A stretch of 64,000 bases of DNA from an uncultured bacterium (GCA_949296775.1 CASFQA010000001.1:124001-188000); one strand, 5' to 3'; counted from the first letter of the stretch, positions 15,972 to 23,935 are shown. Made by a program: numbers and translations. The notes: a model not told the origin generated them from the sequence alone.

Positions 15972-17516
15972 TTAACCTACCTGCTTGAGGAAGAGGCGGA
16001 TCTTGGCCTTGCTCCGCTTGAACTCGCCTTTGCCGAAAAGCTTGGTCAGCTCCTGGTCGAGGGATAAAAGCTCATCGCGGAGGAAGGCGACGTTCAAGAC
16101 CTCGAATTTCTTGAGTATCTTCGACTCGAAGACGTAATCGACCGCCTCGAGCTCGGTCCCCCCGCAGGCGACGTAGCAGGGGACGAAGGATTCGAGCTGG
16201 CGGAGGATCCGGTTGCCGAAGGCCAATTTGAAATGGGCGATGACGAATTCGTCGAGGGCCTCGAACCGCTCGAGGGTCTTGGCCGATAAGGGATAATCGG
16301 CCTTGGCCTTGGCGAAGAGGTTGGTCAGGTAATCGTAGGGGAGGGGGCAGGCCTCGGTGAACTTGGCATCGAAGGGGATGCCTTTGTTATCGAAGAAAAG
16401 CGACATCGACCGGTCGTAGACCTTATCGGTGATGGTGAAGGTCGAGTCGTCGTTGTTGGCGGTCCCGACGAAGATGATGTTCTGGGGGATGAGCAGCCGC
16501 CCCTCGTGGAGGTGGCGGGGGTCGTCTTCCCGGGAAGCGGCGACTAAGGAGATGTTCCACTCGTTGACGTTGGGCATTTCCATGATCGAGAGGAACTCGG
16601 CGAAGTAGTACTCGATCCGGGCGAGGTTCATCTCGTCGAGGACGATGACCGAGAGGTCGTCGCGGTAGGTGGCTTCGTATACCGCCCGGAGGAATTCGGT
16701 CTCGGTGAAGCGGTGGGTGAAGTCGTTGTAATAGCCGAGCAGTTCCGACCGGTCGTGCCAAGAGGGCTGGACCGAGCAGATGGTGGCGTTATGGCGGAGG
16801 AAGCGGCCGAAGGCGTAGGGCAAGGAGGTTTTGCCGGTGCCGGAGATCCCCTCGAGGATGATGATCTTGCTCGTCCCGATCGAGGAAAGGAATTCCCGCA
16901 TGGTCGAGATGGTGTAATAAAGGCCGAGCTGGGAGGCGCAGAAGAGGCGGAACCGCTCGCAGATGCCTTTCAGGTCGATGTTTTGGGCGTCTTCGGGCAA
17001 AACGGTGGGGGGCAAAGGGGTAAGGTATTCCTCGTCGACGGAAATAAGCTTGGGGAAGCGGACGTCGCTTTCCTTCTCCTCCCCTTCCTTCTCGGAGTTG
17101 GAGGTGACGTTGGTGGTTGAGGGGGCGCTGGATGGCAAGGCCCCGACCGAGATGCCGAGGATCCGATCTTTCTCCGAGATGGCGTGGAACAGCTCGAGGT
17201 TGAGCCGCTCGATCTCGGCTTTGTATTTGGCGGTGCTTTCGGTCCGGCCCCGGTAATGGAGGTAGCGGCGGATGAAATAGACGATCAGGTAGATTAAAGC
17301 CCCGAGCAAGGCGGCGGCGATGATTATGAAGAGGACGAAGAAGAAATAGCCGGCCGTCCCGAAGTCGGGGGAGTAATTGGCGTAAAGCGAGTTGTAGTAA
17401 TCGATTTCCCCCGGGACCCTTTTCCATGGGCCGGCGAAGATATCGGCGAAGAAATAGCCGAGGTTGGTGAAGAACTGGATGAGCATGTTCTTTAGGTATT
17501 CGAAGTAAGCGGACAT
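15972..17516 (-). CDS. Membrane-anchored McrB-like AAA+ ATPase
   Basis: A 514-residue protein. One strong membrane helix lies at ~57-84 ('GYFFFVLFIIIAAALLGA'), followed by a Ser/Thr/Glu linker. The AAA+ module has Walker A 'GISGTGKTSL' (223-232), Walker B 'VIVLDEMNLARIEYYF' (from 290) and sensor region 'IFVGTANNDDSTF'. The D-E-M-N-L-A-R string is the hallmark of the McrB/dynein-like branch. Typical McrB proteins are soluble GTPases of restriction systems; here the ATPase is tethered to the membrane and encoded among secreted-fibre, signal-peptidase and c-di-GMP genes. No methyltransferase or nuclease is near. A role in moving or assembling surface proteins is inferred from context. Confidence 0.8.
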   Translation of the reverse strand: MSAYFEYLKNMLIQFFTNLGYFFADIFAGPWKRVPGEIDYYNSLYANYSPDFGTAGYFFFVLFIIIAAALLGALIYLIVYFIRRYLHYRGRTESTAKYKAEIERLNLELFHAISEKDRILGISVGALPSSAPSTTNVTSNSEKEGEEKESDVRFPKLISVDEEYLTPLPPTVLPEDAQNIDLKGICERFRLFCASQLGLYYTISTMREFLSSIGTSKIIILEGISGTGKTSLPYAFGRFLRHNATICSVQPSWHDRSELLGYYNDFTHRFTETEFLRAVYEATYRDDLSVIVLDEMNLARIEYYFAEFLSIMEMPNVNEWNISLVAASREDDPRHLHEGRLLIPQNIIFVGTANNDDSTFTITDKVYDRSMSLFFDNKGIPFDAKFTEACPLPYDYLTNLFAKAKADYPLSAKTLERFEALDEFVIAHFKLAFGNRILRQLESFVPCYVACGGTELEAVDYVFESKILKKFEVLNVAFLRDELLSLDQELTKLFGKGEFKRSKAKIRLFLKQVG

Positions 17517-17528
17517 TGACTATTCCTC

Positions 17529-18587
17529 CTATGTTCGGTTTTGGTAAAGGCAAGTGAAGCAAAGGTCGAGGCTGAAGGTCCCGTCGACGACCGATTCGTC
17601 GGCGTCCTTGTCCCATCCCTCGAGGTAGAGGCTGATGACGACGCGGGTCGGCTCATCGGCCGAGAGGTAGGCTAAGGGGAATTGGCGAGTTGGGTCGAAG
17701 CTCGGCTCGTTTTCCTTTAGGCAGAACGCATCGAGCGGATAGGCCGGCTCGATGGCCGGGGCATAGCCGTTAGCCTTCGATTCGTCCTCGAGGAAGGGCT
17801 TAACCCCCGACGAGGTTTTCGGCTCGCCCTCCTCGTTATCGAGATCGGATTGAGGGCTTTCCCCGAATACGGGCTCCCCTGTGTATTGGCCATAGACGAT
17901 CTCCTGGCCGTCGAGGGAATCGTAATACCCGTCCCCGTTGAGGTCGAGCCTCCCGGAGAAAGCGGTGTCCCCCTCTTTTTCCAAGTCGAGGATATGATAG
18001 CCCTCATTCGAGAGGAAGGAGACCCGGACGCAGTCGACCACCTTGTCCAAGCTCCCTTCCGAAAGCCCGTAATAGGCCTCGGTCTCGCGGTTAATCTCCT
18101 TCTCGGGGACGATCTTGGTCCCTTCCTTATCCAGAAAGAGGTAACCGGGCTGGGCCGAGCGGAAATAAGCCTCGAAGCATACATAGCCTTGGCTGGTCCT
18201 GATCGGGCTAGCGATGCCCGGGCTAAGCGAATATAGCTCGGGGAACGCTCTCGATAGGTCGGTGTCTTGGTTATACCAATCGCCGAGGTTCATCCCCGAG
18301 ACCGGGCTTAATTTCGCCCCCGGTGAGTAGGAGGGGAAGTGCTCGGACAGTTCCTTATCGCCGATCGCCTCGTAATAATCGATGGTATCGCTGAGGTTTC
18401 GCTTCAATCCGATCTCCAGCGGGCTGCCTTGCTCGACCTTCATCCCGATCTCGGCGACCTTTTGGGCGTTGGTGAGCTCGAACCAGGCGTAGGTCGCGGT
18501 CACCGAGGTCGTAAGAGCCAGTAAAAAAGCCCCGGCGCCAAGCAATAACAGGGACTTAATGGTTTTGAGGTCGTCGTAGCGCTCCAT
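17529..18587 (-). CDS. TasA-like protein with SipW-type signal region
   Basis: A 352-residue protein started at the ATG sharing bases with the upstream stop codon (ATGA), rather than 60 bases further upstream where the frame is also open. The N-terminus 'MERYDDLKTIKSLLLLG' leads through a hydrophobic stretch to 'SVTATYAWFELTNAQ', the SipW-substrate pattern. The mature part is acidic with many Ser, Tyr and Pro residues. It is the second gene of the first riboswitch operon and lies 12 bases before the McrB-like ATPase gene. Likely a fibre subunit or accessory. Confidence 0.7.
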   Translation of the reverse strand: MERYDDLKTIKSLLLLGAGAFLLALTTSVTATYAWFELTNAQKVAEIGMKVEQGSPLEIGLKRNLSDTIDYYEAIGDKELSEHFPSYSPGAKLSPVSGMNLGDWYNQDTDLSRAFPELYSLSPGIASPIRTSQGYVCFEAYFRSAQPGYLFLDKEGTKIVPEKEINRETEAYYGLSEGSLDKVVDCVRVSFLSNEGYHILDLEKEGDTAFSGRLDLNGDGYYDSLDGQEIVYGQYTGEPVFGESPQSDLDNEEGEPKTSSGVKPFLEDESKANGYAPAIEPAYPLDAFCLKENEPSFDPTRQFPLAYLSADEPTRVVISLYLEGWDKDADESVVDGTFSLDLCFTCLYQNRT

Positions 18588-19579
18588 CAGCCATCGAACT
18601 CCATCTGGAACGTCATGCTCGCCCCTTCCGGGACCGCCCCGGAGCATTCGGCGTCATTGCCCTCGAGCCAGCTGACGATGCAGTAACGGACCGTGGCTTT
18701 GGGGGCGATCAAAGCCTGATCGCGGATGATGACCCCGGTTTCGTCGTAGAACGGGGTGCAGTAGCCTTTCGATTCCGGCCTGGTCAAATCGAGGGAGGGA
18801 TAACGGAGGACGTTGCCTTCCTCATCTTTGGTCTTCATCGTCTTGGAGACGCATTCCCGGGTATCCTCTTTCCCTCCGTCGACCGTCCCTTTCTCCAACG
18901 ATTGGTAGCCGTATATCTCGAACCCTTCGCTGGAGCCATCGTCGGCTAAGGAATCGCGGTAAAGGGCGATCCGGAGATACTCATACGGCTCGTTGGCTTC
19001 GTTTATCGGGGGGGCGTACTCGCTGATGGAGAATTGGTAGGTGTAGGTCAGCGCCTCCTCGGTGTTGTTGTGGAGGTAGAAGACGTAGACGAGGGCGGCG
19101 GCCACCGCCTCCTCGCCTTTTTCCGCGGATAAGAGGCTGCCGGAGACGATCCCGTTTTGCCAATAGGCGTTATAGGAACCGCCGAGGTTATCCTGGTTGA
19201 AGACGTTATCGTCGAGGTAATCGAATACCTGGTCGCTGGCGGCGGGGTTGGCGTTGGCGATGCCATCGGCTAGCAAAGTCGAGGTCTTATCCGAATCCGC
19301 TTGCAAGGAAAGGGAGAGGTTGTCCGACTTATTCCGGGGGTTTAAAGCCACGGTGAAATTGCCGGACACCCGGCCTAGGAAAGCGGCGATGGTAAAGCCT
19401 ATGAAGCCTAGCAAAGCCACCGAGAGGACGATGGCGGCGATATTGCGCCGCCGCCGCCTGGCCTGGATCTTCTCCGCCGTCTCCCGCCCGGCCATGCCGG
19501 GGGTATCGGGAAGCGCTTCGTCGGCCTCGGGGGCGGACGTCTCCTCGTTCTCGCTAGGATTTAACTGTTCCTCAGCCAA
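18587..19579 (-). CDS. Membrane-anchored TasA-like protein, first gene of the first riboswitch operon
   Basis: About 330 residues with a TTG start. Two TTG codons are possible (19585 and 19579); the second lies 9 bases after AAGAGG and is preferred. An acidic N-terminal ~35 residues and a basic 'KIQARRRRRNIAAIVL' patch precede one membrane segment ending 'TIAAFLGRVSGNFTVAL', in the style of SipW-type signal regions but without the Trp-Phe pair. The remaining ectodomain is rich in Asn, Ser and Asp. The unusual long cytoplasmic N-terminus suggests a signal-anchored, possibly uncleaved subunit such as a fibre base. Its translation would be governed by the upstream riboswitch. Confidence 0.6.
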   Translation of the reverse strand: MAEEQLNPSENEETSAPEADEALPDTPGMAGRETAEKIQARRRRRNIAAIVLSVALLGFIGFTIAAFLGRVSGNFTVALNPRNKSDNLSLSLQADSDKTSTLLADGIANANPAASDQVFDYLDDNVFNQDNLGGSYNAYWQNGIVSGSLLSAEKGEEAVAAALVYVFYLHNNTEEALTYTYQFSISEYAPPINEANEPYEYLRIALYRDSLADDGSSEGFEIYGYQSLEKGTVDGGKEDTRECVSKTMKTKDEEGNVLRYPSLDLTRPESKGYCTPFYDETGVIIRDQALIAPKATVRYCIVSWLEGNDAECSGAVPEGASMTFQMEFDG

Positions 19580-19597
19580 TATCAAAAACCTCTTAAG

Positions 19598-19616
19598 CTA
19601 CCGGAATTCACGGTAG
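19598..19616 (-). promoter_or_regulatory. Hairpin next to the ribosome binding site of the first operon
   Basis: CTACCG/CGGTAG six-pair stem with seven-base loop, ending 3 bases before the AAGAGG ribosome binding site (19594-19589). It could be the expression-platform element by which the riboswitch opens or hides the binding site. Confidence 0.35.
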
Positions 19617-19734
19617 GGAGGCCAACGGGGCCATACCATTGGAATCGCTTATTGCCCCGATCGGCCAAATAGCCCAATATAGGGAAATAGACTATAAACG
19701 TCCCAGTTGCCCACAAGGATCGAGTCGTCTTTTT

Positions 19735-19815
19735 CCGGGGTAACTGGCTGCCGTTCCGTGGGAGTAGGCCCTTTAGTTTTGCGCCGCCAGGTTTCCCGGG
19801 CTTTGCTTTTCACGG
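19735..19815 (-). ncRNA. c-di-GMP-I (GEMM-I) riboswitch controlling the 19579-10927 operon
   Basis: Minus-strand order: GCAAA (19806-19802); a six-base stem GCCCGG/CCTGGC with one mismatch around a GAAA tetraloop (19795-19792); GG; CGCAAA (19783-19778); ACTAAAGGGCCTA (3' part 19771-19765); and 3' strand GGCAGCCAGTTACC (19752-19739). This is the GEMM-I arrangement in which the GNRA loop docks on the neighbouring helix and c-di-GMP binds at the junction. The aptamer starts a few bases after a good promoter and is followed by ~150 bases of leader before the TTG start. A downstream AACTGG (near 19704) could pair with the aptamer's CCAGTT strand, an obvious candidate switch. Confidence 0.87.
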
Positions 19816-19819
19816 GGCT

Positions 19820-19848
19820 ATTTTGGATTGGATTGGGCCGGTAGTCAA
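19820..19848 (-). promoter_or_regulatory. Sigma-A promoter of the first riboswitch operon
   Basis: TTGACT (19848-19843), 17-base spacer, CAAAAT (19825-19820); the predicted transcript starts just before the GEMM-I aptamer. Confidence 0.65.
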
Positions 19849-19912
19849 GAAAAAAACGTCAGCCTCGGCCGGGATGATGTTACACATCAAAGCCGTCGGG
19901 TGACGTTATTGG
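19849..19912 (-). terminator. Probable terminator of the small membrane protein gene
   Basis: After the stop codon of the 127-residue membrane protein, the minus strand can pair CGTCA with TGACG around an inner GATGT/ACATC hairpin, directly followed by TTTTTTT. The structure is composite and the stem imperfect. Confidence 0.4.
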
Positions 19913-20289
19913 GCTTTCCGGTTCTCTTCCTCTAATTCCTTCAAGACCTCGAGCCGGGCCTCTTCCTTGGCCTTGGCGGCGATGGCGTCCCTTTCCTTGT
20001 CGGAGAGCTTGGATTCCCGCTTGAGGGCGAAGTAGACCAGATAGACGATATCGAGGGCGAGGATGATGAGGATCGGCATGACGATCAGCAGGAAGAAGGG
20101 GGTGGGGTTATTCTGGAGCCAGCCGATCATCGGCCCGTTCTCTTCGAGGTTCAAGGCGAGGTAATCGCTGTATTGCTCGGGGGAATGGTAGGTGGTGATG
20201 ACCAATATCGAAACCACGAAGGCGAAGACGATGACGACCGCTTCGAGGAGGCCGGCGATGCCGAGGATTAACTTCTTTTTCTTGTCCAT
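19906..20289 (-). CDS. Small two-helix membrane protein of unknown function
   Basis: About 127 residues from the ATG at 20289 ('MDKKKKLILGIAGLLE'); an upstream in-frame start is open but lacks a binding site. Two membrane helices (~6-30 and ~63-88) surround a short acidic, Tyr-containing loop, and the C-terminal ~35 residues are a charged helix ('AKEEARLEVLKELEEEN'), probably a cytoplasmic coiled coil. It lies between the divergent TasA-like gene and the first riboswitch operon, in the same direction as the operon but separated by a terminator-like structure and the operon's own promoter. I do not recognise the family. Confidence 0.6.
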   Translation of the reverse strand: MDKKKKLILGIAGLLEAVVIVFAFVVSILVITTYHSPEQYSDYLALNLEENGPMIGWLQNNPTPFFLLIVMPILIILALDIVYLVYFALKRESKLSDKERDAIAAKAKEEARLEVLKELEEENRKAQ

Positions 20290-20370
20290 AAAAGCTTGTT
20301 TCCGGGCTAGATTGTAGCATACCGACACCCATATTTAAGGGGAAAATGCGCCAAGACAGCAAATTCGCCC

Positions 20371-20400
20371 TTGATTTCCCTTTTCAATCAAGGCTATATT
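20371..20400 (+). promoter_or_regulatory. Promoter of the divergent TasA-like gene
   Basis: TTGATT (20371-20376), 18-base spacer, TATATT (20395-20400). The predicted leader is about 140 bases and contains several possible hairpins (GGGC/GCCC near 20420; CGTCG/CGACG near 20460). Confidence 0.5.
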
Positions 20401-20503
20401 GTTGACGCTTCCAAGGGCAAGCGAGCCCAAAGCCCAACCGAACGAAGCATTGCCCGTCGATAAAAGCGACGTCACATAAAACCATTGGAATCCCATCGCT
20501 AGT

Positions 20504-20520
20504 GATGCTTGTTAAGCATC
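20504..20520 (+). promoter_or_regulatory. Leader hairpin just upstream of the ribosome binding site
   Basis: Perfect stem GATGCTT/AAGCATC with a three-base loop, 6 bases before the GAAAGGA ribosome binding site of the TasA-like gene. It has no T-run, so it is not a terminator; it could affect mRNA stability or initiation. Confidence 0.45.
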
Positions 20521-20544
20521 GAAAGTGAAAGGATTTATTTTTAT

Positions 20545-21531
20545 ATGAAAACCAAAAGCAAACTCCTTCTCGCCCTCTCGGCTTTGACCGTCGGCACCGT
20601 CGCCGCCGGGACCACCGCGACCTTCGCCTGGTTCACCACCAACCGGACCGCGACCGCCCACATGACCAACGTCACCGCCTCCAACCGGAACGGCAACCTC
20701 AAGATCGCTTTCAAAGGCCTTGGCAACAGCACCGTTTTGGACACCGAGACCGGTTCCTCCAACCCTTCATCCAATTCCACCGGGACCGATGTCACCGCCA
20801 AATTCAACCAGGATCTTCGCGACCTGTCCTCTAAAGACGGTTCGGTATTCTACGCTCCGGTCTGGGACGCTTCCAAAGGCTCGGGCACCTATTCCGACGG
20901 CAATCACGCCAAGCCGCAGGGGTATAAGGAATATAACACCACGACTACCGAACACGGATATATCCAGTTCTACCTCACCATCGAGAATACCGGTGCTTCC
21001 GAGCTCCAGATTTTCCTCGATCCGTCGTTGACCGCGATCAATGCGGCTGCGACCAAAGAAGGGGAGACCGATCAAAAGACCGCGAACGAAGCTTTGGCGA
21101 GCTTTATGCGCGTCGCCGTCGTCGCCTCCAAAACCGTGCCTAGTACCTATCCGGCCTCTGTTGACCTGGAAAGTGCCGGCAGCTTGGTTTTCATGGATGG
21201 GAATAACAATTACAACGATTACGTGACTGGAGTGTCTACCGACCTTTCTACCGATGATGGTTTATCCTCTTATACTGTTGAAGAGCATTTCTTTGATGAC
21301 CCGGGTGACATCGATGGTGATTTGACGGCCATTGCCGCCGAACAAGATACTGCCCGTACTGGTCATGCGAATTACATCGGCACCGTCGAAGCCGATGGCG
21401 GGAATGACACCATCTACGTCTCCGTCGCCATCTGGATGGAAGGCACCTGCGCTGATTCCGACGCCGCCGACGGCGGAATCGTCGACATCGACCTTGGGTT
21501 CACCGCCCTCGAGCCGAAGCCCGGCGCCTAA
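20545..21531 (+). CDS. TasA-like fibre protein with SipW-type signal peptide
   Basis: A 328-residue protein started at the ATG 12 bases after GAAAGGA. The signal region 'KLLLALSALTVGTVAAG' continues to 'TTATFAWFTTNRTAT', the clearest SipW/TasA-type cleavage region in the window. The mature protein is rich in Thr, Ser, Asn and Asp, contains 'EHGYIQFYLTIENTGASEL' (the beta-strand typical of TasA/camelysin-like sandwiches) and ends with 'IDLGFTALEPKPGA'. The simple composition, monocistronic layout with terminator, and a promoter without a riboswitch suggest this is the abundant structural subunit, while the operons opposite supply processing and accessory parts. That division of labour is inference. 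Confidence 0.8.
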   Translation: MKTKSKLLLALSALTVGTVAAGTTATFAWFTTNRTATAHMTNVTASNRNGNLKIAFKGLGNSTVLDTETGSSNPSSNSTGTDVTAKFNQDLRDLSSKDGSVFYAPVWDASKGSGTYSDGNHAKPQGYKEYNTTTTEHGYIQFYLTIENTGASELQIFLDPSLTAINAAATKEGETDQKTANEALASFMRVAVVASKTVPSTYPASVDLESAGSLVFMDGNNNYNDYVTGVSTDLSTDDGLSSYTVEEHFFDDPGDIDGDLTAIAAEQDTARTGHANYIGTVEADGGNDTIYVSVAIWMEGTCADSDAADGGIVDIDLGFTALEPKPGA

Positions 21532-21556
21532 TCCTTACTTATCCTCAACTTCACTA

Positions 21557-21584
21557 GGGTATCCGCTTGGGTGCCCTTTTCTTG
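21557..21584 (+). terminator. Intrinsic terminator of the TasA-like gene
   Basis: GGGTATCC/GGGTGCCC eight-pair stem (with G-U pairs) around GCTT, followed by TTTTCTT. Confidence 0.75.
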
Positions 21585-21743
21585 TATATAGGTTCGATTT
21601 CTATGTCTTCGGATATAAAGGCAAGTGGATAAGTGGGGCAAATCATCAGTCTCGATCTAGTTTATTGGCGTTTTCTGATTATGCTTTTCTTTGCTTTGCT
21701 AGTAGCGTTTTCGACATAACTTGCCCCTTCTAATAGGGGAAGC

Positions 21744-21761
21744 ATGATAGTAAACTATCAT
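21744..21761 (+). promoter_or_regulatory. Palindromic operator-like site before the O-antigen-ligase-like gene
   Basis: ATGATAG-TAAA-CTATCAT, a perfect 7+4+7 inverted repeat whose right half contains a possible -10 (TATCAT, 5 bases before the start codon). TTGCCC at 21721 could be a -35. A repressor bound here would cover the promoter. Confidence 0.45.
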
Positions 21762-21766
21762 CGTTT

Positions 21767-23935
21767 ATGGAACTACCGTTGCTTAAGCGACACCATTATC
21801 CGAAACGAGTCCGCGATACCGCCAAGCGACGGGTGCCTTATATTCTTTTGCTGGTCTTGGGCTTGATGTGCTTTTCCGTCGGCGCCTATTTCGAGGAGGC
21901 CATCGCCTTCTTCAACAACCCGGTCAACATCACCATGGACGACAGCGAATTCTTCATCGCCATGGGGGCTTCCGTCGTCTCGATCGCCTTATTTTTGGTG
22001 GTGGCCCATCGCCACCTTCGGCTCGGGGTCAGCTGGGGCTTTTTGATATTGTTTCTGACCTTGGCGATCAGCAACGCCATCGGGCTCTATCTTTTCCCGG
22101 AGACTACCAACGGGGTGCTGGAGCACCTAGACGGGACGAGCAGCGAATTCACCTACGTCCTAACCGACATGAATAGGTTCCGCTACCTCTGCATGTTCTC
22201 GATCGGCTGCGTCTATTTCTACATCCTTTTCGCCGTCTTCCCCAAGGTCCTTCGCAGCGCCAACTCGCTGATGTTTCTTTTTTACGCCACCGTCTTCGTC
22301 ACCTACTTCGCCTTGGCTTACTCGCTGGTAAAGGAATTCGACGTCTATTGCCAATACTTCGACCCAAACGTCGACATCACCCGGGCGACTTACGCCGCCA
22401 GCTTCTTCTTCAACCGGAATACCTACGGGACCTGCTTGGTCTTGGGGATATGCGCGCTGATGTTCATCCATAACCGCCACCCCTTCTGGTGGAACTATTT
22501 TCTGATGATCGTCCTCTTCGTCGAGCTTTTCTTCGTCATCTCCAAAACATCGATGATCATCTCGGCCGTCATCTTGGTTTTGTTCGCCGTCTATCGGTTC
22601 GCGGTGACGGCGAAAAGGCATTGGATCCGGAACATCGTCGCCTCGTTCTTCGCCCTTTCTCTCCCTTTGGCCCTTTTCCTGCTCGGCTATTACGAAATCT
22701 TCGGGGGCAACGACATCCTCTCGAAGTGGGTCGGCAACCTGATGCAGGCCTTGGAGGGGCTCGACGCCCCGACGATGAAGTCGCGGTTCGATATTTACCA
22801 CACGGCTATGCAGTTCCTCCTAGAGGACCCGATCCGAATCGTCTTCGGGGTGGGGGAGAACTCGGCCAGCTTCCTGCTTGGGAAAATGAACAACATCCCA
22901 ACTACCGACATGAACGGGATCTTCTTCATCCATAATGGCTTCCTCCACATCCTCTTTTCCGGCGGGATCGTCAAATTGGCCATCTATTGCTTTACCCTCG
23001 TCTATTTCCTTTTCCAAGATGTCCGGGCCTTGCTCCGAGGCAGCAAAGCCGCTTTCCCCTGCCTTATTTTCTTCCTCGCCTTCCAAATCCACGGCTTGAC
23101 CGAGACCACGGCTTTCTTGATCGCCGACACCAAGGGGTTCATGATCATCCTCTTCGCCTATGTGCCGGTGTTCGCCGACGTCCATAAGATATACGGCAAC
23201 TTCGACCGCTTGCCCGAGCTTAGCAAGGACCATTCGCCCCTTTCCGCCAAATTAACCGGCCCCTATATGCTGTCTTTGGACTATCTGCTTGCCGGCTTGT
23301 TCGGGGTCTTGCTGCCTTTGACCATCTCCGTCGCCGGGCTCGGGTATCAGCATGACGCCGTCTATTCCGCCCTTTTCGGGATGATCGGCTTGCCTTTATT
23401 GCTCCTTTGCGCCGTTTCTGGGCAAAAGAAGCCGATTTACGCCATTTTCCATTTCCTCGGCCTATCGGTATATTGCCTTTTTGCGGTCTTATTGGCCTTC
23501 TATCCTTATCCCGCCCTTTTCTTTGCTGGGCTTTTCGCTATTTTCGGCTTGTCCTTCGCCTCTTGCGCCCTTAACCTCGGCTATTTGCCGTCCTTCGCCT
23601 TGCGATACCTCCTTCCGTTGTGTTTGCTCTATTGCCCTTTGCTTATTTCCAATCTTTGCTTGGTAGGCTTCCTGCCCGTATTCTCGCTAAGCGACTACGC
23701 CCATCTATTCGTCCTCGATTGCTTCATCCTCTTCCTGATGCTCGCCTGCTACCCAGGGATCCTCTATCCCCTCGCCCATGGCTATATGCGTTTCGAATGC
23801 GCCTATTTCCGCCTTCTGGATAAGCTCGACTTCCGGGCCGAGCGCAAACTCGCCCTCCGGGATTGGAAAGTCGAGAAGCGCCACCGGAAGTGGCGTCATC
23901 GCCGGGCGGAAAAGCGGTGCCGTGGCGCTATTTGA
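21767..23935 (+). CDS. Polytopic membrane protein, O-antigen ligase/Wzy-like
   Basis: A 722-residue protein with about 16-18 hydrophobic segments and a basic C-terminal tail ('KVEKRHRKWRHRRAEK'). The middle contains 'SFFFNRNTYGTCLVLG' and 'VFGVGENSASFLLG', then 'IFFIHNGFLHILFSGG', the arrangement of the Wzy_C/O-antigen-ligase family in which a periplasmic loop with His and Arg joins polysaccharide units or transfers them. The family usually has ~400-450 residues; the extra C-terminal ~250 residues add six or more helices of unknown role. There is no polysaccharide cluster around it, so the substrate is unknown. The start lies 5 bases after a -10-like box and has no ribosome binding site. Confidence 0.6.
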   Translation: MELPLLKRHHYPKRVRDTAKRRVPYILLLVLGLMCFSVGAYFEEAIAFFNNPVNITMDDSEFFIAMGASVVSIALFLVVAHRHLRLGVSWGFLILFLTLAISNAIGLYLFPETTNGVLEHLDGTSSEFTYVLTDMNRFRYLCMFSIGCVYFYILFAVFPKVLRSANSLMFLFYATVFVTYFALAYSLVKEFDVYCQYFDPNVDITRATYAASFFFNRNTYGTCLVLGICALMFIHNRHPFWWNYFLMIVLFVELFFVISKTSMIISAVILVLFAVYRFAVTAKRHWIRNIVASFFALSLPLALFLLGYYEIFGGNDILSKWVGNLMQALEGLDAPTMKSRFDIYHTAMQFLLEDPIRIVFGVGENSASFLLGKMNNIPTTDMNGIFFIHNGFLHILFSGGIVKLAIYCFTLVYFLFQDVRALLRGSKAAFPCLIFFLAFQIHGLTETTAFLIADTKGFMIILFAYVPVFADVHKIYGNFDRLPELSKDHSPLSAKLTGPYMLSLDYLLAGLFGVLLPLTISVAGLGYQHDAVYSALFGMIGLPLLLLCAVSGQKKPIYAIFHFLGLSVYCLFAVLLAFYPYPALFFAGLFAIFGLSFASCALNLGYLPSFALRYLLPLCLLYCPLLISNLCLVGFLPVFSLSDYAHLFVLDCFILFLMLACYPGILYPLAHGYMRFECAYFRLLDKLDFRAERKLALRDWKVEKRHRKWRHRRAEKRCRGAI

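Noticed and set aside
15972-17516. McrBC-type restriction system
   Set aside because: No nuclease motif in the DUF2357 partner, no methyltransferase or specificity subunit, ATPase is membrane-anchored, and all neighbours are surface or c-di-GMP genes.
19636-20490. ACCATTGGAATC occurring both at ~19638 and ~20482
   Set aside because: A single 12-base match in opposite functional orientation relative to the two leaders; could be chance and no further copies were noticed.
20400-20544. Third c-di-GMP riboswitch before the divergent TasA-like gene
   Set aside because: No GCAAA-GNRA-CGCAAA order and no GGCAGCC 3' strand; only generic hairpins.
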